Counted from the stretch's first letter, positions 37,490 to 50,182 are shown. The stretch: DNA of 64,000 bases from Lampris incognitus (GCF_029633865.1 NC_079213.1:104169905-104233904); one strand, 5' to 3'. Made by a program: numbers and translations. Notes: generated by a model from the letters alone, not told the origin.

Positions 37490-40306
37490 TCTGGTGCCAA
37501 AATGTGTTTAGGACAGGTAATCAAGGTAGGGTGGACTGTCAATGCTTAATGAGGTCAGTTTGTTTCACCTTTTACAACGATTCTCTCTTTTATGTTTTTA
37601 TTATCCCTGTCTCGCCTCATATTTTTATTTAGTCCTCCTAATGGTGTGTTATGATTTGTGACTTGGTTTCATCCTGTCTTGTAAACTACTTTGTAACTGT
37701 GTTTTGAAAACAAAAGGTTATAATTAACATCAAACTTCTTGTTACTCCTGTACAACAAGGAGTTGTGAATCAGGATATTTACAATTACACCCTGACAATT
37801 CACCCTGGTTAATGTCACACTTATTTATTACACTGTGAAACTGTGCTGTTGTCTCATTTCTTGTTATGGGGGACAACAAGATTTATTTATTTTATTTATC
37901 CTCGTGTGGGAATAGGATGAAACGTTGACGAATGTTCAGGAGAAAGGAGCATTCGTCAGCTGTGTGACACTTGGTGGTGGAACTGCTGCTAAATGGCTTT
38001 GAACGATATAATTGTGAATATAAATGGTCTTTCTTCCTCAACAGAAGAAACCAAAATCACCACTTTGCCCTCCACATACCACACCTTCCATGATGCGAAT
38101 GAGGTGGTGCACGTACGGTCTCAGCTCCTCGACTGGTATGATGAAGGAAAGAGGGAACTGCCATGGAGGAGTGTGGTAAAGAAAACGGAATCTTTTCCTT
38201 TGCTTGGACACATTAGGAAGAGAAAAACTAAGAACGTCTAACATCATTGAGAAAGTATCTTTTACATAAGAATATTAAAATGTCCAAATATCTAAATTGT
38301 CTATAAGTAAGGAATTCTGGGACGATGAGTATCTTTCTGTACATTGTGCAAAAAAGAAAAAAGGTAATGCCTTTTACAATCACTTTACTTACCAAGTGCA
38401 GTAGATGCACAGTCGTTTGAAATGGGAAGTGGAGATAGCAGACACACAATGGACAGTAGACTTTATGTTTTGCTATAAAAATCATACTTACAGTTTATAC
38501 CAGGTAGTAAATATATTTATTATACTATCAATAATACTTTGACCTTCTTTCTGTGCTCCTCTGACAGGCTATGACAGAGCCAGATATCAACATCAGGACA
38601 TACGCAGGTAAGATGATTATACATACACACAAACAACCTGAACTTGTTGTGTGTCCCAAAACTGAGCTGTCATACCTTGATGTCAGATTGTTGGGTTTTC
38701 AGTTTGGGTCTCCGAAATTATGCTGCAGCAGACCCAAGTGGCCACTGTCATTGACTATTACAACAGATGGATGAAGGTAGGCAATGCCGAGGTGTTCACT
38801 ATTTTCATGTTCTTAATCTAAATATGTTTTTCTATTAGACTAATTTTTTACTTGATCTGTTACCGACATTGTGAACTGTAGTGCATCTACTGTTAGGTCA
38901 ACAGTCTTCAATACTTCCTCTGCATGTATTTATTTTTTAATGTTTTGGGTGAACTGTCTATGCCTGAACAATGCAACTGTAAATATGCAGGTACCATATA
39001 ATGTAGATCAGCTGTATGCAGATCTGTTATTTTTGCACTCTGCACTTTCAAATTTTTTTAAATTCGCTTATTTGTAATAATCTTTTTAGCATGCAAATGC
39101 TGCCATAGACCTTCTTTGTAGAACTGTTGTAGATGTAGAGACGTTGTAATTGATGCCGACGTGTGTGTTAATCCATTTAATAATGCTGTGATAATTTAAT
39201 TTAGTTAATTCCTAATGTGTAGACCAACTAAACAAATGGCATTACTTGAATTTAAACAATTTGAATGAAATCTAACTGAAAATTGGTCCTGTTTGTGTTG
39301 CAGAAATGGCCCACTGTGCAGGATCTTGCTGCAGCTACGCTAGAGGTGATTAGTAAAAGCAGTCATTGGGACATGCCCATCCTAAAACCTCTTGGTTCTA
39401 TCGATTTGAAACAAAATGCATTGATTTTTTTTTTTTCAGCCCATGATTTCATCCTCTCTTATGGACAGGAAGTGAACCAGATGTGGGCGGGGCTAGGTTA
39501 CTACTCCCGGGGAAAGAGACTACATGAGGGCGCTCAGAAGGTCTGTGTGAAGCCTGATATCAGCCTTCTCTGCATGACGTGTTTCACAAAATGGATGGAA
39601 TTGGATCAGATGCGGTCTGTGCTCAATTTTAAACTGCATTACTGACTTTTGATGAGTAGCTTAAATGAATACACTAACACAACAAAGGGCTTATCATGCT
39701 GACCACCAGTAAACAGCAGTGTAACTGTCCAACCATACAAAGTCACCTGCACAAGGTTACGGTCACACATGCACGGAATTAACATTGGCAAATTTTCTCC
39801 TCCCATTCACTTCCACTCTGCGCAAGCAAAGGGGTAAAATGAAAGATTTTGCTTCCAGTGGCAAAGCAAATTCGTGAATTCGCCAGTCAAAGTTCACCAA
39901 AGTTGAGCATCCACACAAAGCGAGTATGCTAATTTGCTTTGCCACCAGAAGCAAATCTTTTATTCACCCCTTTGCTCGCATAGAGTGGAAGTGAACGCGA
40001 GGCGAAAATTCTCTAATGTTAATTTCACACATGTGACTGCCCTAATGCCATACACAAGAAGGTGAGAAAAGGCCCCCTCTATTGGAGAAAGACAGTAATG
40101 CTGATTATCAGCTTTATCAAACAGTACCATGGTACCACTGTGACCACCCTGGGGGCTAATTTCAGTCCTGTTGTGTCTTAGGTGGTATCAGAGTTGAATG
40201 GAGAGATGCCAAGGACAGTGGAGAGTCTTCTGAAACAACTACCAGGAGTGGGGCGCTACACCGCTGGAGCTATAGGCTCTATTGCACTGGGACAGGTCAG
40301 AGGTCA

Positions 40307-40355
<49 letters not shown>

Positions 40356-43300
40356 AACTGATTCAACATTCTTTGATGTTCTTACCTGGATTACTGAGCA
40401 TGCATAAAGACACACACATTTTTTTGCACCAGCTAATGGGTCTCTCTTAAGCATGCCCACAAATGAATTGACACGCACGTTTGTCATTGTGTAATCATTG
40501 ATCATTGTGCAATGGTCTGGACACATTAATCATTAGTCAGTTAAACTTGATGCATTAAATAAACTGACCTGGTATTGTCACCTATAGATATTTCTAAACG
40601 AAAATACAAAGAGTTCATGTTTGTTTTTTTTCCGTTTGTTTGCTCAAGTGATTCTATGCAGCTTGAGTTTTGTTTGGACGTTCATGTCAGTTGGAACAGC
40701 CGACTTATACAGCGTTCCATATGTTGTGTTGGGTTAAACCAAGAAATGGTTTATCAACAATCGACTTGGTATCAAGCCCACACATGCTTATGTTGCTTCT
40801 TTTTTTTTTCAACAAAAATCTATGGGATTAAAAAAAAAATCTAAATCAAAGTTAGTCAAGCCCAGAGTGTAGTTATCTGCCTTGCCAGGCTGGTTAAGCC
40901 CTGCAACAACGAGTATTTGTCAGTTTGCGTGATTGTCGATCAAGAAAAGTCTTTAACATAGGCATGCTGAGTGACCACGAGTGAAGACTAAACAGGACAT
41001 TAACACTATTTCTTATTCCACTTATCAATAAACTGACCCTCTCTTGTCTAGGTAACAGGAGCTGTGGATGGGAATGTGGTCCGGGTGCTTTGTCGTATGA
41101 GAGCCATCGGGGCTGACAGCACGAGTCCCGCTGTGGTCGAGGCGCTATGGTGAGATCACACTCCCCAAAAAGGCTTTGAGTAATTTTTACCCGACCGCAG
41201 ACCTCAGTGGTTCAGCCACATGAATAACAAAAAACAGATCAAAACAGACAAGCTGGACAAATGGAAAGGGAGCAGATACCTAGCTTGTTTGCAGACATCT
41301 ACCTTCAGTAGATAGGTTGTGTGATCGCTGTGTTGTCCTCTGAGGACTGAGTAAGTCGAGTCTTTTGGGGGTTTAAAGAGACAACAAAAACCCTCAGCCG
41401 GCCCGGCTCCAATGTTTTTTGTTTTGTTGTTTTTTGGGGGGGGGGGTATGCAGAAATCTGGGAAGTGGGGTTGAAGTACAGTTTCCTCTGCTACTTAGCA
41501 GACCCCTACAGATATTTACTAGTCAAAGTGTGCTTCCAAGCCGCGGTCTGTGACCATTTTCTCCATTAATACGCAGTTTTTTTCCTCCATCCCCCCGCTT
41601 TTTTTTTTCTTCCCCAATTGTATCGGGCCAATTACCCCACTCTTCCGAGCCGTCCTGGTCGCTGCTCCACCCCCTCTGCTGATCCGGGGAGGGCTGCAGA
41701 CTACCACATGTTTCCTCCGATACATGTGGAGTCGCCAGCCGCTTCTTTTCACCTGACAGTGAGGAGTCTCACCAGGGGGACGTAGCATGTGGGAGGATCA
41801 CGCTATTCCCCCCAGTTCCTCCTTCCCCCAGAATAGGTGCCCCGACTGACCAGAGGAGGCGTTAGTGCAGCGACCAGGACACATACCTACATCTGGCTTC
41901 CCACCCGCAGACACAGCCAATTGTGTCTGTAGGGATGCCCGACCAAGCCAGAGGTAACACAGGGATTCAAACTGACAGTCCCCATGTTGGTAGGCAACAG
42001 AATAGACCGCCACTCTACCCGGACACCCAATATACAGTTATTTTATCTGTTTGAAACATGATGACATGAAATCAAAATACTAGTTATTGTGTTGTAAAGC
42101 TAATGAGAGGAGAAATAGAAACGACGTATTCTTCTGACTGTCCTGCAGCGACAAGGGCACATAATGGTGTTGTACTGGGATCAAATTTGGATACTGTCAT
42201 ATCCTGATGCACAATTTTTGCTATCTTAATTAATAATAATTCACAATTTAATAAGTGGTTATTTTATCCATTTGAAACATGGTGGTGGTTTTGGACAGAC
42301 AGTCTTCCAGTAGAACAGTGTTATGATATAGCTGGATGTAGGAGACAGCGAGAAACAGACCTGTTGACACTGATTTTCTGGGACTACAAACCAGGTGTAG
42401 CAGCCATTGTGGCTGGTGTGCCATCAGCTCAGCAGTAAACAGTTCCCACCCTTGTAAAAATGGATCCTGGGACCAAAGCCAACACAGTCTAATGTATAAC
42501 AAACTACATCACACTATATGGGAACACTGATGTACAGTCATATTGGTTGTCATGGACACATCGGCATCATGTTTCAGTCTTCTTTCCTGCTGGAGTTGTT
42601 TCCAACACGTGTGTGTTTGCCGCTGCACCAGTGTTCGTCCTACCTGGTCAAAACATTTCAACAGCAGTATACAGAGACTGGAGAGTTCCGCTAACCAAAG
42701 ACGGTAAAGATGACTGGTAGTGTTAGGGAAGCTGACTCCTGGTCCACATGGATAAAATAATAATTTGCCACAATTTGCTGTGTCTGTGGGTGAGAAGCCT
42801 GATGTGGGTATGTGTCCTGGTTGCTGCACTAGCACCTCCTCTGGTCACTCAGGGCACCTGTTCGTGGGGGGGCGGGGGTAGAACAGGGGGGAATAGCATG
42901 ACCTTCCCACATGCTACGTCCCCCTGGTGAAACTCCTCAGTGTCAGGTGAAAAAGTGGCTGAGGACTCCACATGTATCGGAGGAGGCATGTGGTAGTCTG
43001 CAGCCCTCCCCGGATCGGCAGAGGGGGTGGAGCAGCGACCAGGATGGCTCGGAAGAGTGGGGTAATTGGCCAAGTACAGTGGGGGGGAATATGATTTGTT
43101 TATGGTGAAAAGTTGCAGATTTCAGCTTAAAAAAAAGAAAAGAAATGGATCAATGTGTTAAAACAGTCTCTAACAACTGACCTTCTCAGGACTCTAGCCA
43201 ACAGGCTGGTGGATCCGGGAAGACCGGGGGATTTCAACCAGGCCATGATGGAGCTGGGGGCGCGGGTCTGCACCCCTAAAGCAGCGCTGTGCTGCCAGTG

Positions 43301-46300
43301 TCCTGTCCAGTCTCACTGCCACTCCTATCGCAAGGTAGAGACCCTAGAGACCGCCGTCAACCCAGCGAGTCGCTCTGGACCAGGCAAACACTGCGACCTT
43401 TGAGACTGGACAAAGATCACTCATTTTATTGGCTCTCATTTTTATTGATGAACTATTAAGTTGAATAAACTAGTGAGTGTAAAACTGCAGAAACTGCATG
43501 TTTGAGCACAGGATGAAGACCAGCCTTGTAGATGACCAGCCTATTTTATGTAATGATGGATTTAACGTCTTTTTGTGAAGGTTCACATTAAACAAGAGGA
43601 GAACGCCAAGAAGCTGTTGGGGAAGTTGGACAGGATGCCATCAACATTGCCTGATATTGAAGACTGCAGTAAATATCCTGCTTTTCCTCTTCTATTTCAC
43701 ACACTCTCCCACACTTACTCCATGTCATGTTGAATTGGGATTTCTCTCTACATCACTTCACTGGCTGGTGTTTACAAGCCACATGGACTCAGTTTCCCAC
43801 CAGACTTGTCCAAACATTTAAACAAGTATCTTCAATTCCTGGTCCACTTAAAATCAGTTAGGTCTGAGCCGAAATACAGAAATCACATGATTCCCAGGCA
43901 TCCTGGGAAACCTGGAAAATTGATATTCAGTTTTCCAGTCAAAACACTGGAAAACGATAAAACTGATCAAATGTTGCTTAGTCATGGAAAATTGTAGTTA
44001 TGTCATAAAATTGTACTTTTACTCACCAATATGCATATTTTTAACCTGATTTTTGGCTAGATCACATATATATATTTTTTAATTCTTACACAGTCCTTAT
44101 TCCATAGGGTCATTTGTTGTATGTGGGCCCACGATTTATAGTGATAAATCCAGCAGTTATTTGACCCTTTCTCTGGCTTGGCTAGTTAGCGTAGGAAAAT
44201 CAACTGAAACACGCCCCATCCTGAGTTCGGGTCAGACTTGAACTCAAAGCCACGCTGGTGTTGGGAAGTGTAGAATGAAACAGACCAGTACGTGGTTATA
44301 CCATATGCAGAGTTACACATGGAAAAATAACACTGTAGAATTTGTCGATTCTGACACTGTGTGTGTTTTGTATATGACAGTTAGTTTCCCTACACACACC
44401 AATAATGCTGCGCTTCTTCTATCCCAGCGGGCTCTGGAACGTGCGCCCTGTGCCCCGCGGAGCCCTGGGACGAGGAGCTCGGTGTTCACAATTTCCCCCG
44501 GAAGCCGGCGAAGAAGGCGCCCCGGGTGGAGCGAACGCTGACCTGTGTGGTGGTCAGACCCGGGCAGGGGGGAGAGGAGGAGTACCTGCTCACACAGCGG
44601 CCGAACAAAGGTCACTGGATATGAAATGTGTTGCTCAAAGTGTGAAATGTGGCTTTAATTACAGGGTGTTCCCATGGCAACACTTTCCAGCGTACATTTT
44701 TAATTTCAGGTTCTTTGCAGTCAACTTTGTTTTGTACAATGTGTGTGTGTGTGTGTGTGTGTGCCCTCGCAAGCATGCACATACACTCAAGCCCTAAGTA
44801 AGAGATTTCAGACGCTGTACCTGTGTGTGTGTGTGTGTGTGTGTGTGCGCATGCACTTTCATGCAGGCCCTCAGTAAGAGATTTCAGATGCTGTACCTTC
44901 CTGATGGTGATGTGTGTGTATGTATGTGTGTGTGTGTGTGTGTGTGTGTGAGAACAGGGTTACTGGCAGGAATGTGGGAGTTCCCCAGCCTACTTCTGGA
45001 AGAGGAAAATTCAGTTATGAAACAGAAGGGGGCGCTGTGTGCTGAGGTCAGCAGGGTGCTTGGAGCTCAGCTGGACAAAAGCTTATTGCAGCACATTGGA
45101 GAGGTGGGCTCAGTATCGATTACCTGTGGTATCAAACACACTCCATTTTACAGACACCCTGTGTACCAGTTTAACAGGCTCTGTAGAGACCTTTCTATTG
45201 TATCTGGATGATGCCACGTGTTGAAGAGGGATGGAAACCAAATTTTTACAGTTCTCTGACGACGACAGATTTTTGTCCAAACTTTCTCAATTTCATAACC
45301 GATGAAAACCAGTGAATGGAAAAGCAGTTGATTCACATTCGACCCCCCCCCCCCTAACATTTCAAAACACCTGGTTAAAATCTACTCAGTGGTTGGATGG
45401 AAACATGACTTCAGGCTCCATTTATTTGCAGGTGGTTCACATCTTCTCCCACATCCACCAGACGTATGTGGTGTACGGCGTGAGTCTGAAGGACGGCCGG
45501 TCACGGGGCGAGACCGCTCGGTGGCTCAGCGGACCTTCTCTGCAGGAGGCTGCTGTGTCCACGGGCGTGAAAAAGGTCTGTAAATGTTCACACGCTAACT
45601 GCATGTGAACTGCATATGAACTCCACGTTCTGCACGGGTTGGGCGCTCGCCGCCGTAGCGGTTGTGGTTGTGGTTAGTGGTACTTTTAGTAGTAACAGCA
45701 GTGGTAGTAGTAAAGTTGCAGTAAAAGAGGTGTTAATTAGACAAACTAGGGAACTTGATGTTGTAGATTCTTTACATTTAATGTTGCCTTCAACGTGAGG
45801 GAACGTAACACGGCATCATGGAAATGCACAGGGTGTCACATTCTTTATTAACTAACAAAAACCAGCGGCTTTGGCAATGTAAAGGTCGGATTGACAACGG
45901 GGGGGAATTTACAGATTACTTGAGGGAGATTCATTGGGAGGGATGGAGGAGTGCCCGGGTCTGTTTAATGTACCGTCTTTGAGGATAAGCCAGGAAATCA
46001 TTCAAACTGTCAAAACTCTCCCGACAGATTCTGAAGCTTTATGATTCTGCAGGAAGTCAAGAGGAACAAACGTCTAAGGTACGCACCTCGTAACGTGGAG
46101 ACAGAAAATGTTGCTGCACACTCGTTTCCTCGCTTGTCTAGTTAGGAATCACATCCATGACCCAAGCTGGATCCTGTAACAAAGGCATGCCAAAGACGCA
46201 GGCAGCATGAACCTGGCATCGGTCAGGGCTGGGCAGTTATTCAGTCTTATCATTTATCTCTTTTCAGTGGTATGGTATCGGGTTGAAATTTGGATGTTGT

Positions 46301-47473
46301 CATATTGTGATACACAATCCCGCTGTCTTAATTACTGATAACGAGACTCTTATCTAAAAATTCTCAACAAAATGAGGTTTGAAATAACAAATATTAGCTT
46401 TTCTAAATTGCATACTTCATATTAATTTGGAGAACTTTCAAAGTTCAAACTTCCCCACGAGGATTAATAAATCATAACTTAAAGGATCCTGGATGATAAC
46501 TTTCCAGCCCCATCCCAGAGTACTGAGAATGCATTGGATGAATTGCAAGACCCCCCCCCCCTTCACCCAAATTGTACTTGGCCACTTACCCCACTCTTCC
46601 GAGCCGTCCCGGTCGCTGCTCTACCCCCTCTGCTGATCCGGGGAGGGCTGCAGACTACCACATGCCTCCTCCGATACATGTGGAGTCGCCAGCCGCTTCT
46701 TTTCACTTGACAGTGAGGAGTTTCGCCAGGGGGACGTAGCACACTATTCCCACCAGTCCCCCCCCCCCCCAAACAGGCGCCCCAACTGACCAAAGGAGGT
46801 GCTCGTGCAGCAACCAGGACACATACCTACATCCAGCTTCCCACCCGCAGACACGGCCTGTTGTGTCTGTAGGGATGCCCGACCAAGCTGGAGGTAACGC
46901 GGGAATTCGAACCGGCGAGCCCTGTGTTGGTAGGAAACAGAATAGACCGCCACACCGCCCGGACACCCCCCAGGAATTGTAAGATTGATTGTGATACGTG
47001 GTGCAAGTAAAACGTTTTGTATGGCTGAGACACGGCCAGTTAATTGTTCTGTCGGATGGGAAAATGAACACCTGTGTGTCTCAATAGATCTGGCATACAG
47101 TGCATTTTATATATTTAAAAGTTAGTTGTCTGTGTTCAAGTTCTTGTGAAGCGAGCCCCGGTCAAAAAAAAAGAAAAAAAAAAGTCTTGTCAAAAAGATT
47201 TTCCACAAAGACACAATCATCCCGTGGGACTCTTGGTTCCTGTAATGGGTCCGTGACTTGTTAAGAGTTTGGTAATGTTGGACGTCAGCAGTCTGCTTTG
47301 TCTCTGGTGTTTGTCTCTAACAGGACGGGAAACAGAAGAAACCCTCAGGTGTGAAGAATGAAAAGAAACCACAGATTTCTAAAAAGGCCAAAGTCAAACG
47401 TGCAGCAAATGACGGGAGCAGCAGGCAGCTCTCCCTCAGCACCTTCTTCAAAACGCTCAAAGAGGAGCACTAG
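36810..47473 (+). CDS. mutyh: Adenine DNA glycosylase MUTYH
   Basis: 15 coding exons: 36810-36915, 38045-38175, 38568-38607, 38703-38776, 39304-39345, 39469-39540, 40182-40295, 41052-41149, 43190-43334, 43581-43668, 44428-44610, 44958-45103, 45432-45575, 46028-46078 and 47324-47473 (527 residues). The enzyme removes adenine opposite 8-oxoguanine in nuclear and mitochondrial base-excision repair. Visible motifs are: [15 protein letters not shown] with the catalytic Glu (exon 4); helix-hairpin-helix [12 protein letters not shown] (exon 7); VDGNVVRVL with the catalytic Asp (exon 8); the 4Fe-4S loop C-x6-C-x2-C-x5-C (exon 9); a [11 protein letters not shown] zinc-linchpin-like motif across exons 10-11; a Nudix-like recognition domain (exons 11-13) with the FSH loop; and a C-terminal PCNA-binding box, QLSLSTFF. 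An in-frame stop lies just upstream of the chosen ATG. The N-terminus is basic and Ser/Thr-rich, compatible with organelle or nuclear targeting. Confidence 0.96.
37206..37492 (+). repeat. (GTA)n array seeded by a LINE 3' end
   Basis: 37208-37250 reproduces the 3' terminal segment of the LINE at 16543 (GATCCGCTGTGGCG then CTAACGGGAGCAGCCGAAAG). It is followed by about 240 bp of GTA repeats with GTG and GCA variants. This gives artefactual poly-Ser and poly-Val frames. It lies in mutyh intron 1. Confidence 0.9.
39762..40042. mobile_element. Palindromic MITE in mutyh intron 6
   Basis: Two arms of about 110-130 bp in inverted orientation. The outer ends read GTCACACATG and CATGTGAC; inside each are AATTAACATT, CACTTCCACTCT and TTTGCTTC blocks and their complements. 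No coding capacity. The target duplication is unclear. Confidence 0.72.
40309..40353 (+). repeat. (CA)n microsatellite near the mutyh exon 7 donor
   Basis: About 22 CA units starting 14 bp after the exon 7 boundary (40295). Confidence 0.95.
41600..42028 (-). mobile_element. tRNA-derived SINE, copy 5
   Basis: In mutyh intron 8, reverse orientation. The tail lies at the left and the degraded tRNA-like head at about 41935-42025. The B box has decayed and the duplications are ambiguous. Confidence 0.82.
42296..43128 (+). mobile_element. TTAA-type element B, copy 3 (interrupted)
   Basis: Matches 32230-32672 from about 42390 (ACTACAAACCAGGTGTAGC) to about 42720. The right terminal block GATTTCAGCT appears at 43118-43127 after a SINE insertion (42769-43090). 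The left end is uncertain. Confidence 0.65.
42769..43090 (+). mobile_element. tRNA-derived SINE, copy 6, 5'-truncated
   Basis: Lacks the tRNA-like head; starts in the middle region (CTGTGTCTGTGGGTG) and runs to the usual tail. Inserted in element B copy 3. Confidence 0.8.
44792..44951 (+). repeat. Minisatellite-like duplication plus (TG)n at the mutyh exon 12 acceptor
   Basis: A unit of about 31 bp (AGTAAGAGATTTCAGA core) occurs at 44792-44822 and 44868-44899, each followed by (GT)n. The last TG array (about 44911-44951) runs up to the exon 12 acceptor AG at 44956-44957. Confidence 0.9.
46551..46973 (-). mobile_element. tRNA-derived SINE, copy 7
   Basis: In mutyh intron 14, reverse orientation. 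Flanked by the 11-bp duplication GAATTGCAAGA/GAATTGTAAGA (46540-46550 and 46974-46984, one mismatch). Confidence 0.86.
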
Positions 47474-47808
47474 TGGACTCGGCCGTCAAGGAAACGGGTC
47501 AAACGGGAATGTTTTAATCCAGAATGGTCAGTTTACGGTGCCTTATGTGCCTTCATGTCAAAGCATAACCCAACATCGTCACCTCAGTCAACTTGTGATG
47601 CTGCGGTCAACACCGTAACTCAGTTTGATACAAAACACCATCCAAACATGTAACTGTGGAAAGTTTGAATAGGGGACCACTGTGAATCAATGGAATAGCC
47701 ACGTGTTTTCATTTTTTTATCAAGGTTTTCAAGTTTCAAACGGCTAACTTAATCATGCAGGCCTATGTGAATGGCATTTTAACTTGCTTCACAATTGTTT
47801 CTGATCGT

Positions 47809-47814
47809 AATAAA
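47809..47814 (+). other. mutyh polyadenylation signal
   Basis: AATAAA 336 nt after the mutyh stop codon; first canonical hexamer downstream. Confidence 0.7.
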
Positions 47815-47829
47815 GGATGTAAAAAGAGA

Positions 47830-48716
47830 AAATGACCGAGGTACCTTTTTATAAAACCGACCACAACACAACCAACAGACAATATCAGGCCAACAAGGAA
47901 CCCCGTTGTTCAATGGGTTCATCAGCACAACAGTAGGCAGAATGACTTGTGAGCAGATGGTGGAAAGAACCTCAAATCCCAGCGCCGCACGTCTCTGGAG
48001 GCAATGATGGGAAATGCATCTGTATGAGACGAGGCTGTGTAGGAAGAAGGGGGATTTGGGATGACTTCTGTTCCTATGTATTCGAGGAGAAGGTGAAGAG
48101 TTAATTTGGTGTGGAATGTCACATTATGGTGTAAAGCTTACTTGATAAGTCCCATACCTGGCCACCTCTTCTGCCACCCCATCACCGACAGCAACAAAAA
48201 AAAACACACGTGCTGATTTTGGGTCAGCGGTAAGGTCACATCACAACCTGGTAACCTTACTGGTCTCAGATCAGCATTCTTATAAGAGACCGTAGAAATA
48301 TAGGCCCTGAGTTTGTTTCCGGGTATTTCATTACTGTAAATGCACTAACTACCATACAGTAATGAGGGAGACTGCAAAAAGGGTTTGAACACTATTTTCA
48401 ATTCTTTAGGACTTCAAACAGGAATCTTATATATCTAAATGGTCATTTTCATTGATTTACCAAATTCTGTCTTCTCTTCTTTCTTGCTCAATTATAGGCT
48501 AAATAAAATCCAGTTGTATTGTGAAGAACATACTCTTAAATATTAAGAGCTATTTGAGTACCCCCCCTCCCACCCCAAAAAAAAAGTCTTGCAGGCACCA
48601 CTGGATAGTTAGCACGGTGTTTCTGAATATTACATTGCAATTTAAATGTACTGCAGGTTGCACTCCATGAATACTGCCTCATGACATTCAAAATGCAAAA
48701 ATATTAAAAACGTTAC
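47830..48716. other. Intergenic DNA between mutyh and the 48.8-kb transposon
   Basis: No exon, RNA gene or clear repeat seen; only short frames and A- or C-homopolymer runs (about 48565-48585). Confidence 0.5.
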
Positions 48717-48757
48717 ATACATACATACATACATACAGACAGACAGACATACATACA
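48717..48757 (+). repeat. (CATA)n/(CAGA)n microsatellite
   Basis: Tetranucleotide array of ATAC units interrupted by AGAC units. Confidence 0.93.
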
Positions 48758-49156
48758 TACAGAGGTCATGGCGCGTACACACATCCCCCCCCACACACAC
48801 ACAGGCTGTTCAGACCTGATCCGGTCACAGGTGGACAGCTCTAAATACGTCAGTTCACACCTGGCATTACAATTCGCCTCCACGTCCGCGTGACCGCTTG
48901 TGATCGGGTCTCGCTTCCCCGCGCTATATGCAAATCAACCCGTACGTCGCTGTGACGCAGCCTCGGCTGCAGGTGGAGCGAGGGGGCGTGGCTCGCGGCC
49001 GCTGGCGCGGGAGAGCAGCGCACCGGCCCGCGCAAGTGAACGAATGGAAGACATTAAATATTCCCGTTATTACAATGGCCTGGACGCACGTGGCGCCAGA
49101 TAGAGACAAATAATCCGATGAGGAAAATAGCGGTGAAGTAGGAGCGTCAGGCTCCG

Positions 49157-49195
49157 ATTGTTTGCCTTCTTCCATTTAGGAAGAAGGCAAACAAT
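49157..49195. repeat. Perfect hairpin, 17-bp arms
   Basis: ATTGTTTGCCTTCTTCC, a five-base loop, then the exact reverse complement. It sits inside the 48803-50443 transposon. It does not look like a microRNA precursor, as the stem is short and perfect. Confidence 0.9.
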
Positions 49196-49471
49196 ATAGT
49201 GCTCAAAATACACAACAAAAGTTGAAAGTCGTTCTTAGAAGTCGTTATAAGGGGAAATGTTTGAACACGATCCCGTCGGTTCAGGCTCAGATTATTTAAT
49301 GATGCCAGCGGGTTGGGGGGGGGGTCGGGCTCTGCGCTGGATAAATAAACTCGAACTTGAATGTGCAAGCGGGCCCCGCCCGGGGGCTTGTACACAGTTG
49401 TAGGTGTGTGTCCGAAATTACAGACGAGGTAAACAAAACAAGACTCTCAGAGGAGGTTCCGTTACCGCTTA

Positions 49472-49953
49472 TGCCCCTTTTCCACTACATGACTGCTGGG
49501 ATAGGCTCCCAGCATCCCCGCGACCCTGGGAGGAGGGTAAGCGGTTGGGACAATGGATGGATGGACGATACCGGCTCAACTCCACTCGCTTCTATGTCGT
49601 TTTCCCTATTTCCGTAACAGTGCCCCTCTCGGTGTAGCTGGATTTTCGGCTTTCCGTTTTTTTTTTCAATTTCATAATGTACTTTTAAGGTAACTCCGCT
49701 TCGGCCGCTCCGGTGTTTAAAAATGTCGGGCGCTGATTGATGACGCAAAATGACGCGGTGACGCGTTTCTCTGACCAATCAGAGGTCTGTATTAATTTTG
49801 GTACCGCGCCGGCGTTTTTGGAACCTCGACAAAGGTGGTGCCGGAAAAGTGGTAACCGTTACCAAAATGCCGGTACTTTCCAGGAATGGAAAACGAAAAA
49901 AGGGCGAGTCGAGCCGAGTCGAGCCGGAACCATGTCGTGGAAAAGGGGCCATT
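49472..49953. mobile_element. hAT-like MITE with CCCCTTTTCCAC ends
   Basis: The left end TGCCCCTTTTCCACTACATG and right end CATGTCGTGGAAAAGGGGCCA are inverted repeats. Sub-terminal CGAGTCGAGCC repeats (about 49905-49935) are typical of a widespread fish MITE; the superfamily is uncertain. An L2 fragment (49486-49566) is inserted near the left end. Confidence 0.75.
49486..49566 (+). mobile_element. L2-type LINE 3' tail, very short
   Basis: Only the last 80 bp of the LINE tail (ACTGCTGGGATAGGCTCC to (GGAT)n), interrupting the MITE between its CCACTACATG end and the GATACCGGCTC continuation. Confidence 0.8.
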
Positions 49954-50104
49954 AGTCTACCGCCTAGCTTTTTTCTCGCCCTTTTGTGTGTGTTTAAGTG
50001 GGAGAGTACCGCTGGCGTCGTGTGTGGCCGCCGCTTCTCCCTCTCGTAGCCTCCCTTCCCATCCACCCCTGTGTGTTTGTGTTATGTTTATCTGTTGTCT
50101 TGTT

Positions 50105-50182
50105 TCACCCCGTTTATTGTAAAGCGACCTTGAGTGTTAGAAAAGCGCTATATAAGAGTAATTTATTATTATTATTATTACT
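50105..50182 (+). mobile_element. LINE 3' terminal segment with (ATT)n tail
   Basis: AGCGACCTTGAGTG then AAAGCGCTATATAAG and (TTA)n: a tail seen on many fish non-LTR elements. Severely truncated. Confidence 0.55.

Noticed and set aside
37091-37549. Poly-Ser and poly-Val/poly-Leu frames
   Set aside because: Products of the GTA microsatellite after a LINE 3' end.
48850-49113. GC-rich overlapping frames suggesting a CpG-island gene
   Set aside because: The segment lies inside a TIR transposon; no start or splice pattern follows.
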